Origin: Flammula alnicola
Taxonomy: Eukaryota; Basidiomycota; Agaricomycetes; Agaricales; Strophariaceae
Assembly: GCA_015499995.1 (NCBI GenBank)
Contig: JADNRV010000198.1
Location: 1-64,000, forward strand
Length of the DNA stretch: 64,000 bases
Direction of reading: 5' to 3'
The position numbers and the translations under genes are program-made. The notes below the pieces were generated by a model. It was given only the letters and a program-made list of their open reading frames with translations. It was not told where the DNA came from and did no database searches. Position 1 is the first letter of the stretch; each line of letters opens with the position of its first letter. Below, piece after piece: positions 46,780 to 57,585 of this stretch.

Positions 46780-47030
46780 GGTGATGATTGACAAGGAGAC
46801 GTAACCATTCAAACCAAACAAACAATGGGACAAAACTCGAATTCAAGTTGAATGGGTACAAACTTTTATTTGGTGGTGATTGATAGGAAGACGTAACCAT
46901 GCAAACCAAACAAACAATGGGACAAAACTCGAAATCAAGTTGAATGGGTACAAACTTTTATTTGGTGGTGATTGACAGGAAGACGTAACCATCCAAACCA
47001 AACAAACAATGGGACAAAAGTCCTTCCTTA
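46780..47030. repeat. Tandem repeat, period 92 bp, about 2.7 copies
   Basis: The word aaaccaaacaaacaatggga recurs at 46811, 46903 and 46995, with conserved flanks (tttggtggtgattga, gacgtaacca). A/T-rich, noncoding. Confidence 0.85.
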
Positions 47031-47493
47031 TATAGTGAATTTAGACCGGGAGAAGCCTCTCTGCTACGCAGCAAGGCGATATCCATGTTTACGAAGCAGT
47101 ATAGGGCTGCCGCCGCGAAACTGGATATCTGTAACGTATTTAAAAATCAAAACAAAGCAGAAATTTTTTTGGAGCTTAGGAGAAGAGCAAAATGAACGAT
47201 TGAAAGGACAGTGCTTTTAAATCAGGATCAATTGTATGATTTCATCAGGCGCCTGTTGCGCGGTGCCTACTAAGTGGTTATCTATTAATGAGAAAATCAG
47301 ACATCTTCTCCAGGTATAACTTGTTCTCATGGTTCGAAACACAGAGAACCCAGTCAATGGCCAAAAAAAGCAGACAACACGCTTTGGATACACTTAACAA
47401 ACTAGACACAGATAGAAAGCACGGGATAAAAATTGTCGAAGTATGAAAATAGAGGATGAACGGGACCAAGTACACGCATGCCAGATTACATGC
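47031..47493. other. Intergenic, no gene seen
   Basis: 3' flank between the tandem repeat and the Clf1 stop codon. No coding signal recognised. Confidence 0.4.
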
Positions 47494-50379
47494 CTACTCC
47501 TCTTCTTCACCCTGCGAGCTCGCCACATCACTCTGTGCGTCTGCCTCTTCCTCGTCGTCCGTTTTCCGGCTAGCTTTCGCCGCTGTGAAACCAGACAGCA
47601 CGCCAGAAGCCCCACCTGCGGCACCCCCGGCAGCTCCTTTGGCCTGTGCCTGCTTCCATGCGTGTGCCATTTGCATGAACTTGAATGACGTTGGGTTGGA
47701 TTCTCTCTCGTCGTCGGCGAACACGAAGTCCCAGTCTGTTGCAAGAGCGATGTGAGTATAAGTGAACGCAATTCACGAAAAAAGTAACGAACCTTCAACC
47801 ATCTGGCCCGTCTCTTGATCGACGTGGCGTACCCTAGCTTGAATGGGCATCATACCCTCCACCTTCTTCACGTCCTCCGGCGAACCGTGATTCTCCTCAA
47901 AGGTCTTCCAGATATGTAGCAAAGCAATGCGCTGAAGGAACAAGAAATAACGTCGATCAGGAATCGTACAGAACGTGCAACATAAAATCACGAAACATAC
48001 CTCGTGCTTCAGGCCTTTGCTCTTCAGATCCTTGTATCCACGTTCGAACACCTGTCTGGCAAGTATCGGATCGCCAGGTACCATCTTTCTCTCTTCCTCC
48101 TCTTCCTCTTCCTCCTCTTCGTCGCGTTCAGCTCTCGGCAACGGAGTCGGCTCAGCCTCAAACAGGGCATACGAGATCCATACTTTCACGTGACCACTCA
48201 GGGCGATGAGCCTCTCGTACAGTGACCTCGCTGTCTCGCGCTCGCCCTCCTCGACCTCGAAGTCGACGTAGGCCTTCCACAGCAGTTCGGGCATGGATAG
48301 AGGCGACTGAGCGACAGCGAGCTCGAAGATGGCTCGTGTACGGGCAAAGTCTTGTAGCTGGGCTTCCAGTTCCGCGAATTTGATCCATGCCGTTGAGTTG
48401 GAGGGGTCAAACTAAATTTTAGAGAAAAAAAGAGGTTTGAGTAGGAAGAGAAAGGAGACATGAAAATCACGTACCTCGAGATACTTCTCGTACAGTGTCC
48501 GTGCTCGGTCGAATTCACGAAGCTACATCAATCAAAAATCAGCATATTCGACCAGAATTGAACAAATAAGATTTACCTCAATCTCGAGATCGATATACCC
48601 TTTGAACAGTGCTTCCTTGGGACACATACCGATAGCCGTGCCTAGGATTTTGCGAGCCGCAGGCAGTTCGAGCCTCCTAACCTCGAACTTGGCAAACATG
48701 AGCCACAGCTTGGCGAAAGTGAATTGTTTATGAGGGACAAGTCGGACTGCGGTCTGGTATATTTGCCGAGTTCGTGGATAATCCTAAACGGAAAAGCAAG
48801 TAATGAGCTCAGACGGCAGGAAGTAGAGCATGCGTGTTTGATGCTTACCTTCGTTTCTATCTCTTCGAATAGCGCATAGTCAAGCCATAGGAAAATATAT
48901 CGCCTCCAATGCCGTTTTTCGCTACCCGGAGGCACCTGAGCCACGGCCCTTTCGTACACTTCACGAACACGCCTAATGGCACCATCAACTTCCTCCTGCG
49001 TCGAACCCTCTTCCTTGAGATCATGGAAGGCTCCTTCCTCCAGTCGTGCGTAGTCGAACCATACATCATAATTCCGTCCATCATGCGAGAGCTCCTCTTC
49101 ATACTGGATGCGACGCTTTCCCAGCACAGTGTTCTCGAGCGTGCTCCGGGTTCCATGTTGCTTTTCAAATTTGGTATAGGCAGCATATAGAGCGGCAGAT
49201 TTCGTTCGCGGAATGTGAGAAAGGGCAAACTAAGAATTATAAAAGAGAAAATTTGATTAGAAATCATGTCAGAAAAACATCAGTGGTCATGTTATGGCAC
49301 TTACCTTATAGACGACTCTTGCCCTCTCGTACTCCTTTAGCCGTGTCTCCATCTTAGCAAAGGCACTGAAAACAGCTTGCGCCTTCTCCACTTGCTCTCC
49401 TTCATCCCCAAAGAACTCCAAGGCTTGTTGGAACACCTCTCGTGCTTTATCCACGCGACTCCTGTCTTCCTCGAACTTGCCCCACTTCACCCACACACGC
49501 GGCTCCGGCCTGACCGCCACCCATCTCTCGTATATCGCACTCGCCCGGTCGAGCTCTTGGTATCTTTCCTCAAGCTTGATGTACGCCTGCCACGCCTTGT
49601 CATCGGGTTCCCATTGCATCCACCGTTCAAAAACTTGTCGGGCTCCAGGGACATTTTGTAAAAGTTCCTCCAAGTAGACGTACTTATACCACAGCTGGTC
49701 GACTCGCGGGAGGAGGGTGACGGCTCTGTCGAACAAGTTTCGGGCGTGCTGCACGTTGCGCGACTTGAGTTCCATTTCGGTGTAGGATAACCATAGTTGA
49801 ATGCTCCGTGGGTCAACATCGAGAGCTCGTTCAAAGATGGACCGAGAACGCGCGAATTCGTTTTGTGAAGCCTTGATATAAGCTAGGTAGATGTTTCTCT
49901 GCAGGAGGAATTTAGATACGTACCTCCCAATTGGCGTACTGTAGCCATTCTTTTCTGTATCGCCAGTGATATTAGACAGAATACGCCGCTAAAGAATAAA
50001 TGGCCTCACATGCTTCCTCTCGTTCTACGAATTCTCTCTTCGAATTCCTTTCTTTTACGACCTCGATATTCATGTAGTTCTTCGAAGTCCTCAACCCTTT
50101 GCTTCGGCGCACGAAAGGCTGTTTCTTGTCGTTCTTGAGCCTAACCTTTGTTTCAGCATGTGAGTTAACAAGATAATTTAATCCTAATAAATACCTCGCG
50201 TAAGAGCTGCTCCGCTGTGATCTAGAGAAATAAGGGTAATGAGCAACTGCATCAAGGTTTGCATGCAGATTCTTTCACCTGAACCGCAGCGGGTGCCCGA
50301 TTTTTGATTCTGAAAAGGCTTTAGTATGATAATAAGTTAATAAATGCCAAAATTACCTGGGAGCACGTCCGTCTTGCAT
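47494..50379 (-). CDS. CLF1: Pre-mRNA splicing factor Clf1/Crooked neck (HAT repeats)
   Basis: Scaffold of the Prp19/NineTeen complex in the spliceosome. ATG at 50379 begins QDGRAPR, then small exons [10 protein letters not shown] and [13 protein letters not shown], matching the conserved N-terminus. The body is a series of half-a-TPR (HAT) repeats: [151 protein letters not shown] and so on. The C-terminal part includes [15 protein letters not shown] and [20 protein letters not shown], the family's end motif, then a Gly/Ala linker and an acidic tail. About ten exons with no visible damage. Confidence 0.92.
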
Positions 50380-50543
50380 ACTGACGATCGAACTGTGGGT
50401 TAATTCGACACTTTATGAGTAGTTCGTGCTGAGAGGAAAGTAGACACAGTGACAGTGACATACCTTCCAGGTAACTTTGTGATGGATTTGTCACGTCTCG
50501 GTTTGAGAGTCGAGACGTCCCAAAAATGCGCTCTTGCCTACTA

Positions 50544-50818
50544 CTGTCCCATTTCGATCAATTCGGCAAGCCTTGTTACGCGTTACACACCTGCCGAAAT
50601 TTGGCTTTCGGCACCTTGCAGAAATGACCGTTACCTCCATTTTTTTTCGGCAGATGGGGAATTTGTTTTGCGATTTTTGAGCCTTTTTAGGCCTTTTTTT
50701 CCCCCCGATTGCTCAGACGGATTCGGCACATGGCCAGAACGACCGTTACATCCGTTACATTCCGGCGATTTGGGACTGCCCGTTACGCGTTACTGCCGAA
50801 TTGATCGAAATGGGACAG
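50544..50818. mobile_element. 275-bp MITE with 25-bp perfect TIRs and TA target duplication
   Basis: Left terminus CTGTCCCATTTCGATCAATT... and right terminus ...AATTGATCGAAATGGGACAG are perfect inverted repeats of 25 bp. TA flanks both ends (50542-50543 and 50819-50820), as for Tc1/mariner-type elements. The interior has further GTTACGCGTTAC inverted blocks and no coding capacity. It lies about 165 bp upstream of the Clf1 start. Confidence 0.85.
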
Positions 50819-50820
50819 TA

Positions 50821-52118
50821 AATGCTAACGGCGCCTTGGCGCCAGACCCCGACTCCGTTTACACTTTTCTTCTTCCAGAAATCTCAGCCTTATTCATCTT
50901 TCACAACATCTACAGCTATCTAGTATTCCTCCATGCGCAATTTTATTATTAATAATCTTTCTTGTTCGTAGGTTGTTTTGTCTTTGTTGCGCTTCGTTTT
51001 TGGTTGGGAGAGACGGGAGATACATTTCGAATTTACTTCAAGCAGGATTGTGTTTGGACATCAACCATTGAGGAATTTCATTGGCTAACCACGCAAAATT
51101 TTCAACGCTTTGACCAGCATCAGAATTTTGGCGAAAAAAGACTCTTCACGACAGAACAGCGCTTAAAACAGGAACTTTCCACGTCAGAGCACAGAAATTG
51201 AATAAATTGTGAGTGATGAGAAATTTGAAAGGTCGGAGCTACCCATTTCACATATGTCCTGGCCCCATTTGCTGATAAGTGTCATTTTTTAGAGGGTAAG
51301 ATGACAGCTGAGATCATCCTGAAACCAGGAAGTGCACGATTGGGACGTCAAGAAATATTCAACATATAGTTCAGGATGGTATAATGGATCATAAAATTTT
51401 GGGTATTGATTTATATTGTGGAGAAAGTCGTGAGATGGACAATGATAATCGTCGAGAACACGAGGTACTCTCGACAGCGACTTGTTGAGAAACATAGGAT
51501 TGCGGCTATGAATACGGTGTCAAATGGGCTATCTTGCATAGGTTCAAATATTAATAACATCTCACGGAATTTTATCACAGCAAATAAGGTGGTTGAGGTT
51601 CACAGAAGTGATGTCTTCAAAGTCAGACAGTGAAACAATGATATATGAATTCAGGGCCTTCAGTCAGTGCACGATGGAAGTCTGGAAGAGGACCTGTTTA
51701 GCATGCGGCGCATTTGAATAAACTGATCGCTTACGCACGAGTTGTCTATTCAAGGGGCAGAAAGTGTCGCCTGGCAGTAACGGACGCGGCATCTGCCAAA
51801 AGCCTCACCTATGTAGCCTAGATATCCTATTGAATACCTGGTTGGGACAATGTTCCAGCTTTAAAATCGGGCTATGAAATGTCTTTTAAATTTTATTTGA
51901 GAAAGAAGGAAAGCAATGGTGGGGAAAGGAAACGATTGTCGATGGCGTTCAATTGGAATTCGTAGGAACAAACAGATCACGAGCTCGATTATATAACTTT
52001 GATTTTCTCACGGCTTTACAAGCGTTTTGGCTGGGAGGCCGGACGTTTGTGAACGACAGAACCCTCCTGTCCTTCGGACAGAGTCGGGGATGACGTACAG
52101 CAATTTCTTTCAGTAACA
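50821..52118. other. Intergenic, no gene seen
   Basis: A/T-rich region right of the MITE. Open frames up to about 80 codons with no domain. Near 51335-51500 several AATATT-like words; nothing assignable. Confidence 0.4.
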
Positions 52119-52823
52119 TTGGACAACCCTCCAAGGCGTACGAACATCTTTGAATGTCGCGACTCGTACTCAACCTCTGGCGTGGAGCCGCCCCAGGAAA
52201 ACATGCGACCAAGGAACCCCCATCTGAAGAGGAAATGTGGCTCCTGCCAGCTCTCGCGCGCATGGCCTCTCGTCCTTTTCTCAACCACCCGACTACGAAG
52301 ACCGGCTCCGCTGCTCATACATTCTCTTTTTGCAGGTCGTCCTCTTCATAAGATCACAACATCTGGTAGAGGAAGCGAGCGAGTTCGTGTTTGTGCGTGT
52401 CCTCAAGTACCCATGTACGCCCGTATACTAACATTGAATATATATTTCATGAAGGAATTTGACAACGGCCCCGTCCCTCCTACGTCCGACATTGGACGTG
52501 CTCGACGTGTGGTAGCCATCATGATCCACGCCATGGTCAACCTCATATCGTATATTCCGCTTTCCTCCCCTATTCGCGAAAAATATCCTGACGTCTTCAA
52601 TATAAACGGAGTCCTTGTTATACTATCTGATTCTCACCTGGGAGATCCGGAGATTGATCTCGAAGATTGGAACGAGTTTTGGATGAGGGCTCATCCGTTT
52701 CTCGTAGGACTCGGTGAGAAGCTCGACGAAGCTCAGTTGGGGCTCGATATTGGAAGGGTACCTGGCGAAGCTTGCAGAAGAGAAACCTTGAGAGCTATTG
52801 TCAGAAAGACAGTGACTCAGTGA
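52119..52823 (+). CDS. Hypothetical protein
   Basis: Open frame of 234 codons from an ATG. The first half is Arg/Pro-rich and irregular and may be noncoding or intronic; the second half (from about residue 110, KEFDNGPVPPTSDIGRARR) is more protein-like, with a possible amphipathic or hydrophobic segment VVAIMIHAMVNLISYIPL and an acidic stretch DPEIDLEDWNEFWM. No family was recognised. A shorter spliced gene starting near 52450 is equally possible. Confidence 0.3.
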   Translation: MDNPPRRTNIFECRDSYSTSGVEPPQENMRPRNPHLKRKCGSCQLSRAWPLVLFSTTRLRRPAPLLIHSLFAGRPLHKITTSGRGSERVRVCACPQVPMYARILTLNIYFMKEFDNGPVPPTSDIGRARRVVAIMIHAMVNLISYIPLSSPIREKYPDVFNINGVLVILSDSHLGDPEIDLEDWNEFWMRAHPFLVGLGEKLDEAQLGLDIGRVPGEACRRETLRAIVRKTVTQ

Positions 52824-53607
52824 GTTGACGGTCGAGGTGGCAGCATACTTGTTCGTCCTCCTAACTAATCTCCATTTCTTGATATGGGAATGGATAGCAC
52901 GCATGAGCCGTTGTAACGGCCCTTGTTGCGCCGAACGTTTCCATCAAAAATTCGTTCGTGCAACAGTATGTAATCGTCCAATGAATGGCAGCGAGTGTTA
53001 AACCATGTGGTTCCAATGACGAGGCTCTCCAATATGCATTGTCATCGTTTTTGCTATGATCTCGCATTTTGTGCTCAGTGATGAATGACAGGATCTTTTC
53101 CCTCCACGACCAAGTCTTCCAGATCTCCCGTCATTAGCCATTCCTAACACCGACTTACCAACTGGCATCTGCTACTTCATTCTCAACAGGATCCAGCTTA
53201 GAGCCTGCGTATATGCTCTAGAAAAACGCCCGATCTCGTCGCTCTATCAAGCTATTAATGACTCCTACATGGTTTTCTGCACTACAGGAAGGAACTAGGA
53301 TCAATAAAAGACTCGAATAACTTGAAGAGTGTTGGTGCGTTGAACTGATGCAAATCTACAAGTCAGCGGACGCTTACATTCTCACAGGTTAACTATCTGC
53401 AGACTGCCATATTCGGGCGTTCGTCGCTTCACGGTTCAGAAGGCTGCCATCGATGCATCCGTGAAGACAATGCGCATACATGCACTTTTTGAAGAGAAAC
53501 GTGTTCTATATCAGAAGTTGACAAGGTAAATCACAACACTGCACATTTCAAAACGCCTACTTCAATAGCTAATTCAGTGTCTACTTTGAAAGAAATCCAT
53601 TTCTCTT
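52824..53607. other. Intergenic, no gene seen
   Basis: Between the hypothetical gene and the stop of the secreted beta-sandwich gene. No coding or RNA feature supported. Confidence 0.4.
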
Positions 53608-54840
53608 TCAGGCGACGACGCTAGCAGGCGGGGCAGCAGGAGCGCCCGAAATCGCAGCGGACTGAGGAGAGTTGCTTGTGGGAGTGGCGACCTGTCCCCA
53701 CGGCGCTTGTCCATACGGACCTTCGACGATAGCCGCGGGCCAGGCAGCATCGTCGAAGCCAGGATTTTCAAAACCGGCGGGGATTCCAGTACTGTTTCCA
53801 GTACTGTACTTCCAGTTCCCGTCGGTGATGATGAAGGTGTTCTCAGCGCAACCGCAGGCACAGCCCTCAAGCTCTGCTGCAGCGAGAAGTCCGGCAGGCC
53901 CACCGTCATTCGCAGCGTAGACGGCGATGGTGACGGTGGAAGTGGGAGGGAAGTTGACTTGATAGCGTTGTGCGGTGTGGAAATCTTGACCGGACCCGAC
54001 GAGGAGCCCATTGATGTAGAGGGTGTACGCGTTGTCGGCTACGATATCCATGGTCACGGTGTCTACGAATTGGCCGGCGGGGAGAGTAACGGTTTTGCGG
54101 AAGGCACGACCTCCAATGGGCGCATTTCCGGCACTGTCGACCTCATTTGTCCAAATCCAGCTGGCGGACGGGAGACTAGGGCCTGGGTTCTGTGTAGCAG
54201 GCGGGATGGTAATCGCATTCTGAGGCGCGTTCCAGGGGGCGGTAGTCGGATATGGTCCCTCGACGAACGCAGCGGGCCATGCACTGTCGTCGAAAGCGAC
54301 CTGCTCGAAGCCGGCTGGGACACCAGAGACACCGTGCCATTCTCCGTCGGTCACGATGGTCTCGGTGAAGCCGTCGGTGAATCGGATTTCAATTGCGCTA
54401 AGAACTCCAGCGGCATTGCCGACATTGCTTCCGGTATATTGATAATTCTGGCCCTCCACGGCGAACACGTTGCAGTCAGGCACTAGAGGGACGCAGTATC
54501 GCTGTGCCTTGGTGAAGTCTACTCCTGTGCCGACCTCGTAGCCGTTGACATACAAGGTGTACGCGTCGTCGGTGGTGATGAGAATGTTGGCAGAGAGAGG
54601 TGTTTTGCCAGCCTCGGGATAATAGTCCCTGCGGAAAGTCGCGTTGCCGGGAGGGTAGGTAATGCCATCTGCAGCACGACCTGGGATCCAAATCCACTGC
54701 GCCCCAGTGAAGTCGAGTGCAGCGGCAAAACTGGCGATGTTGGCGGCGACGAGGAGGCCCAAAAGCGCTTTAATATGTCGAGTTCAGCAATACTATATGG
54801 TGCGGTGATTAGGTTCTTTACCTTTGAAAGGCTTGAACAT
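53608..54840 (-). CDS. Secreted protein with two rhamnosidase-N-like beta-sandwich domains
   Basis: A very short first exon (ATG at 54840, MFKPFK) splices to ALLGLLVAANIASFAAA, giving a signal peptide. Two homologous domains follow. Each starts with an aromatic WIW motif (GAQWIWIPGRAADG; SASWIWTNEVDSAG), has a sheet motif DDAYTLYVNGYEVGTG or DNAYTLYINGLLVGSG, then AQRY, then a late WHG/WKY, PAGFE...FDD..WPAA and GPY. This pattern resembles the N-terminal carbohydrate-binding-like domain of bacterial alpha-L-rhamnosidases, but no catalytic (alpha/alpha)6 domain is present. The end is Ala/Pro/Ser-rich (SGAPAAPPASVVA) and could carry a GPI-type or wall anchor signal, though it is weakly hydrophobic. 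Function unknown; a wall or glycan-binding role is inferred. Confidence 0.65.
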
Positions 54841-55212
54841 TGTGAAGAAACTAGCGAGCTGAGGTTGAGTACTGAGTTTCTGCTCTGAAGGGTCCTCGCA
54901 GAATATCCTCGCCTTTTAATCCTTTTCAAAGAGCCTCAATCCCTGTTTCGTTGAAACGTTCGAACCTTACCTTCAATGCGATTGCTGCCCATCTGACCCA
55001 GTACGTCAAATAAACTTGGTCATTGAAGTATGATCAGCTCGGCGCTAATCAGTTCCGAGGCTCGAAGCAGATCATTATGCAAACCATCTGAAGCCAGCTG
55101 GATTCGAGAAAGCGAGTTCGAATGTTTGACTCCAATAATAGTCTAGCTAACTCCCTAATGTGCCAGAGCAAATGTATCATTAGGTTATTCGAATCCTTCG
55201 CTGAACCACATC
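54841..55212. other. Intergenic, promoter side of the secreted protein
   Basis: No gene seen. Borders the GCACGCC repeat to the right. Confidence 0.4.
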
Positions 55213-55332
55213 ACGCACGCTTCTTGCACGCCGCTGCACGCCATGCAATCTTCTTTCACGCCACTGCACGCCTCTGCACGCCATGCGCGCTTCTTGCACG
55301 CCGCTGCACGCCTCTTCCGAGTCACGCCTCTG
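55213..55332. repeat. GCACGCC-rich degenerate minisatellite
   Basis: Units of about 10 bp (ctgcacgcc plus one or two bases) repeat roughly ten times, with a larger period of about 70 bp visible in gcttcttgcacgccgctgca occurring twice. Noncoding in context. Confidence 0.8.
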
Positions 55333-55529
55333 CCCATCGCTGCACACTCTCATGCACTTCTCCATCATTTCACGTGTCAAGTCCTTATTACCATTGAGAT
55401 TTTGTAATGGGTCTGGGTATGACACGATGGTAGCAGCAAGCGCCGGTGATGAGTTATTCCAGGACTAGAGGAAATTTGGTCTGTTGGGATAATCGGTTGT
55501 TCAGCCAATATCTGAGCACGCTAGCAAAG

Positions 55530-56100
55530 TAATGGTTGAGAGGGACCTCGCATCGCCAGACTCTCGGTCTTCCGAATCCTAACATCATTGCAGCTCCGAA
55601 GTCAATCGAACCATCAACTCTGAGTCCGTCAGCTTGGAAATGGTGAAGTTGGCCGGATGGATGTCGCCGTGCACGACACCCTTCAAATGGATTGACTCGA
55701 TGATGGTCAACTGAACTATAGGGGCATGAACGCAGTTTTAATCACCCAACGGAACAATGTCTTACCATCTGTTGAGCGAAGAAAGCAACGTGAAATTTGG
55801 TCACCTTTCCAGGCCAAAACTCGGAGTAAGTATCTCTGGACAAAGGAAAGCAAGGTCAGCCCCGTGTTCTCCACGATGATGGCACGGAAGAGTCTAAATG
55901 TCTTGAAATATTTTACGCGGGGAATGCCAGCGACATTCTTAAGCTGAGTGTAGACCTCGAACTCATGTTCCAGCAAGGACCTCTGCGAGATCTTCTCTGT
56001 CTTTATCACTAGTCGCCCATTGGATCCTTCCAATTTATACACGGACACTTATTGTCTTATGAGTGAGCGAGAGTGGTGATGTAGGAAAGAGGTCTTACGA
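55530..56100 (-). pseudogene. CK1-type protein kinase gene fragment
   Basis: Read on the minus strand: MSVYKLEGSNGRLVIKTEK (end of glycine loop, then VAIK-like lysine), LEHEFEVYTQLKNVAGIPRV, FRAIIVENTGLTLLSFVQRY, then an exon with HLKGVVHGDIHPANFTISKL (catalytic loop, HGDIHPxN) and, after a one-base frame change, VDGSIDFGAAMM (DFG). The glycine-loop start and everything after DFG are absent. It is the small, often-expanded basidiomycete kinase type related to casein kinase 1 and is not functional here. Confidence 0.65.
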
Positions 56101-56219
56101 GCCTGCGCCGCTGTACTTGGCACGTAAACACGTCGAGTAGGGTTTCCCGTCAACATTCAAACGTTCACAGAGCGCAGTCAATGGCAGAACGATACCTTTA
56201 GCTAAATATGGGATGTGGC

Positions 56220-56785
56220 GCGCGCGATGTCGTCATGCCAAGAACGTTCTGAGTCCTGTTTACTCCTTGACCTGATGGCCCCTCCAGAATTCCACGGGAA
56301 TCCAATGTGAATTATCCGATAACCAGCGAACGGATGTATGATAACCTCGACTTCGTCTTCGTGGGGGTACTTTCTTCAATATGCCGTCGAACCATGCGTT
56401 TAAATCATATTGATATCGAGGATGGGGAACCCGAGCGTTTGCGTTTAAAAGATAGACAGGCAAATCTTTATTTTCGTTGATAAATGTAACAGTGGTTATT
56501 CTCTGATATCCATTATATCACGTATGGGTGTTGTGGGGACGAGAGATTTGAAATCCAGGGGACAATCGAGTGCGATTTCGTTGTTTTCTAGCTTTCTGCA
56601 ATGCGTTCTATGTTCGGCAGACGTGAGATACTGTATCTCTTCGATATCTGCTAAACGTCGGTCCAAATCCATTGACTACCATTTCCACCATATCCGGTCG
56701 AGGTTGCTGTGGTGCAAGAAGAAGAGAGGATCTGGAGAAAGAATGAGATAGAGATATGAGTTTCACTGCTGAAATTTTGCCGAAT
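56220..56785. repeat. Segmental duplication, copy B (inverted partner of 41.5-42.1 kb)
   Basis: Reverse complement of the 41510-42080 segment, with substitutions. It covers the tyrosinase CuB exon plus about 300 bp of its 3' flank. The two copies lie 14 kb apart in opposite orientation. Confidence 0.85.
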
Positions 56786-57130
56786 TCCTCCTTTGAAAAA
56801 CGCAAGGGCGACGAACTTCCTGGACTAGAATACAAATTACCCAACTCGCGCCCCAATAGCGACGCGCCCTGATCCGTGTTCTGCGGGACGATTATCCCCT
56901 CCTTCAAGCTCGATGCGGAATTTCTCGTATGTGGGCTGCTTCAAGGCACCATTGACTGCGTGCACGCTGAAAAACTCCGCGAACGAGATAGTGATCGGTA
57001 ATCAGCTTTTCTGGCCCGATATTTATAGCACTGGCATTATCAATGTATTGATAGCACCCCATGCATCCTACCATATGCTCATAGCGAAGTAGACTTGTAC
57101 ACCTACCTTTGGTACAGAGCTTCAAAGGCC
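56500..57130 (-). pseudogene. Tyrosinase pseudogene B
   Basis: Minus-strand remnant that keeps a part lost from pseudogene A: GPEKLITDHYLVRG (matching GPGKLITEHCLTRG of the intact gene) and GRELGNLYSSPG before the intron, then the CuB exon in a shifted frame (DPHFFLHHSNLDRIWW-like, partly altered). No CuA region is seen. Broken by frame changes. It was probably duplicated with the flank shared by copy A. Confidence 0.75.
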
Positions 57131-57585
57131 GCTATCAAGTGAACCTGACAACTGAGTCTTATCATGCCAGAAATGAAATTGAGGCATGTGCATTGTGGAC
57201 TTGTTGTGGACGTCCCAAAATTTCTTGTCGCATTTCAACCATCCATGTATTGCAATCGCTACAACTCCGATGTGTTGTATGCGGTTTAAATACACATGTA
57301 CCACCTCGAATAATTATATTCAGATTTTTTCCAAAATTTCACAAACTACAAGATCATGATGCACATTTCACTGTTAACGTACTACTTACACTTGACTTAC
57401 ACTACCAGAGAGTCCATTGCAAAGCTAAATATTTCTTTTATTTCTTTTCTTTTCTGAAGCTTTCGGAGAATACTTGAATATGTAGGGTCCAACGGTGCCA
57501 TGATCAGCAACATGTCTCGAATCTTGATTGATTATGCAGTCAACTCACCACGGGTCTGCTTAGTTGAATCGAGTACTACTAGTAG
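57131..57585. other. Intergenic, no gene seen
   Basis: Separates tyrosinase pseudogene B and the lectin/pore-forming gene. A/T-rich with a short actagtag-type repeat just before the lectin stop codon (57575-57597). Confidence 0.4.
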
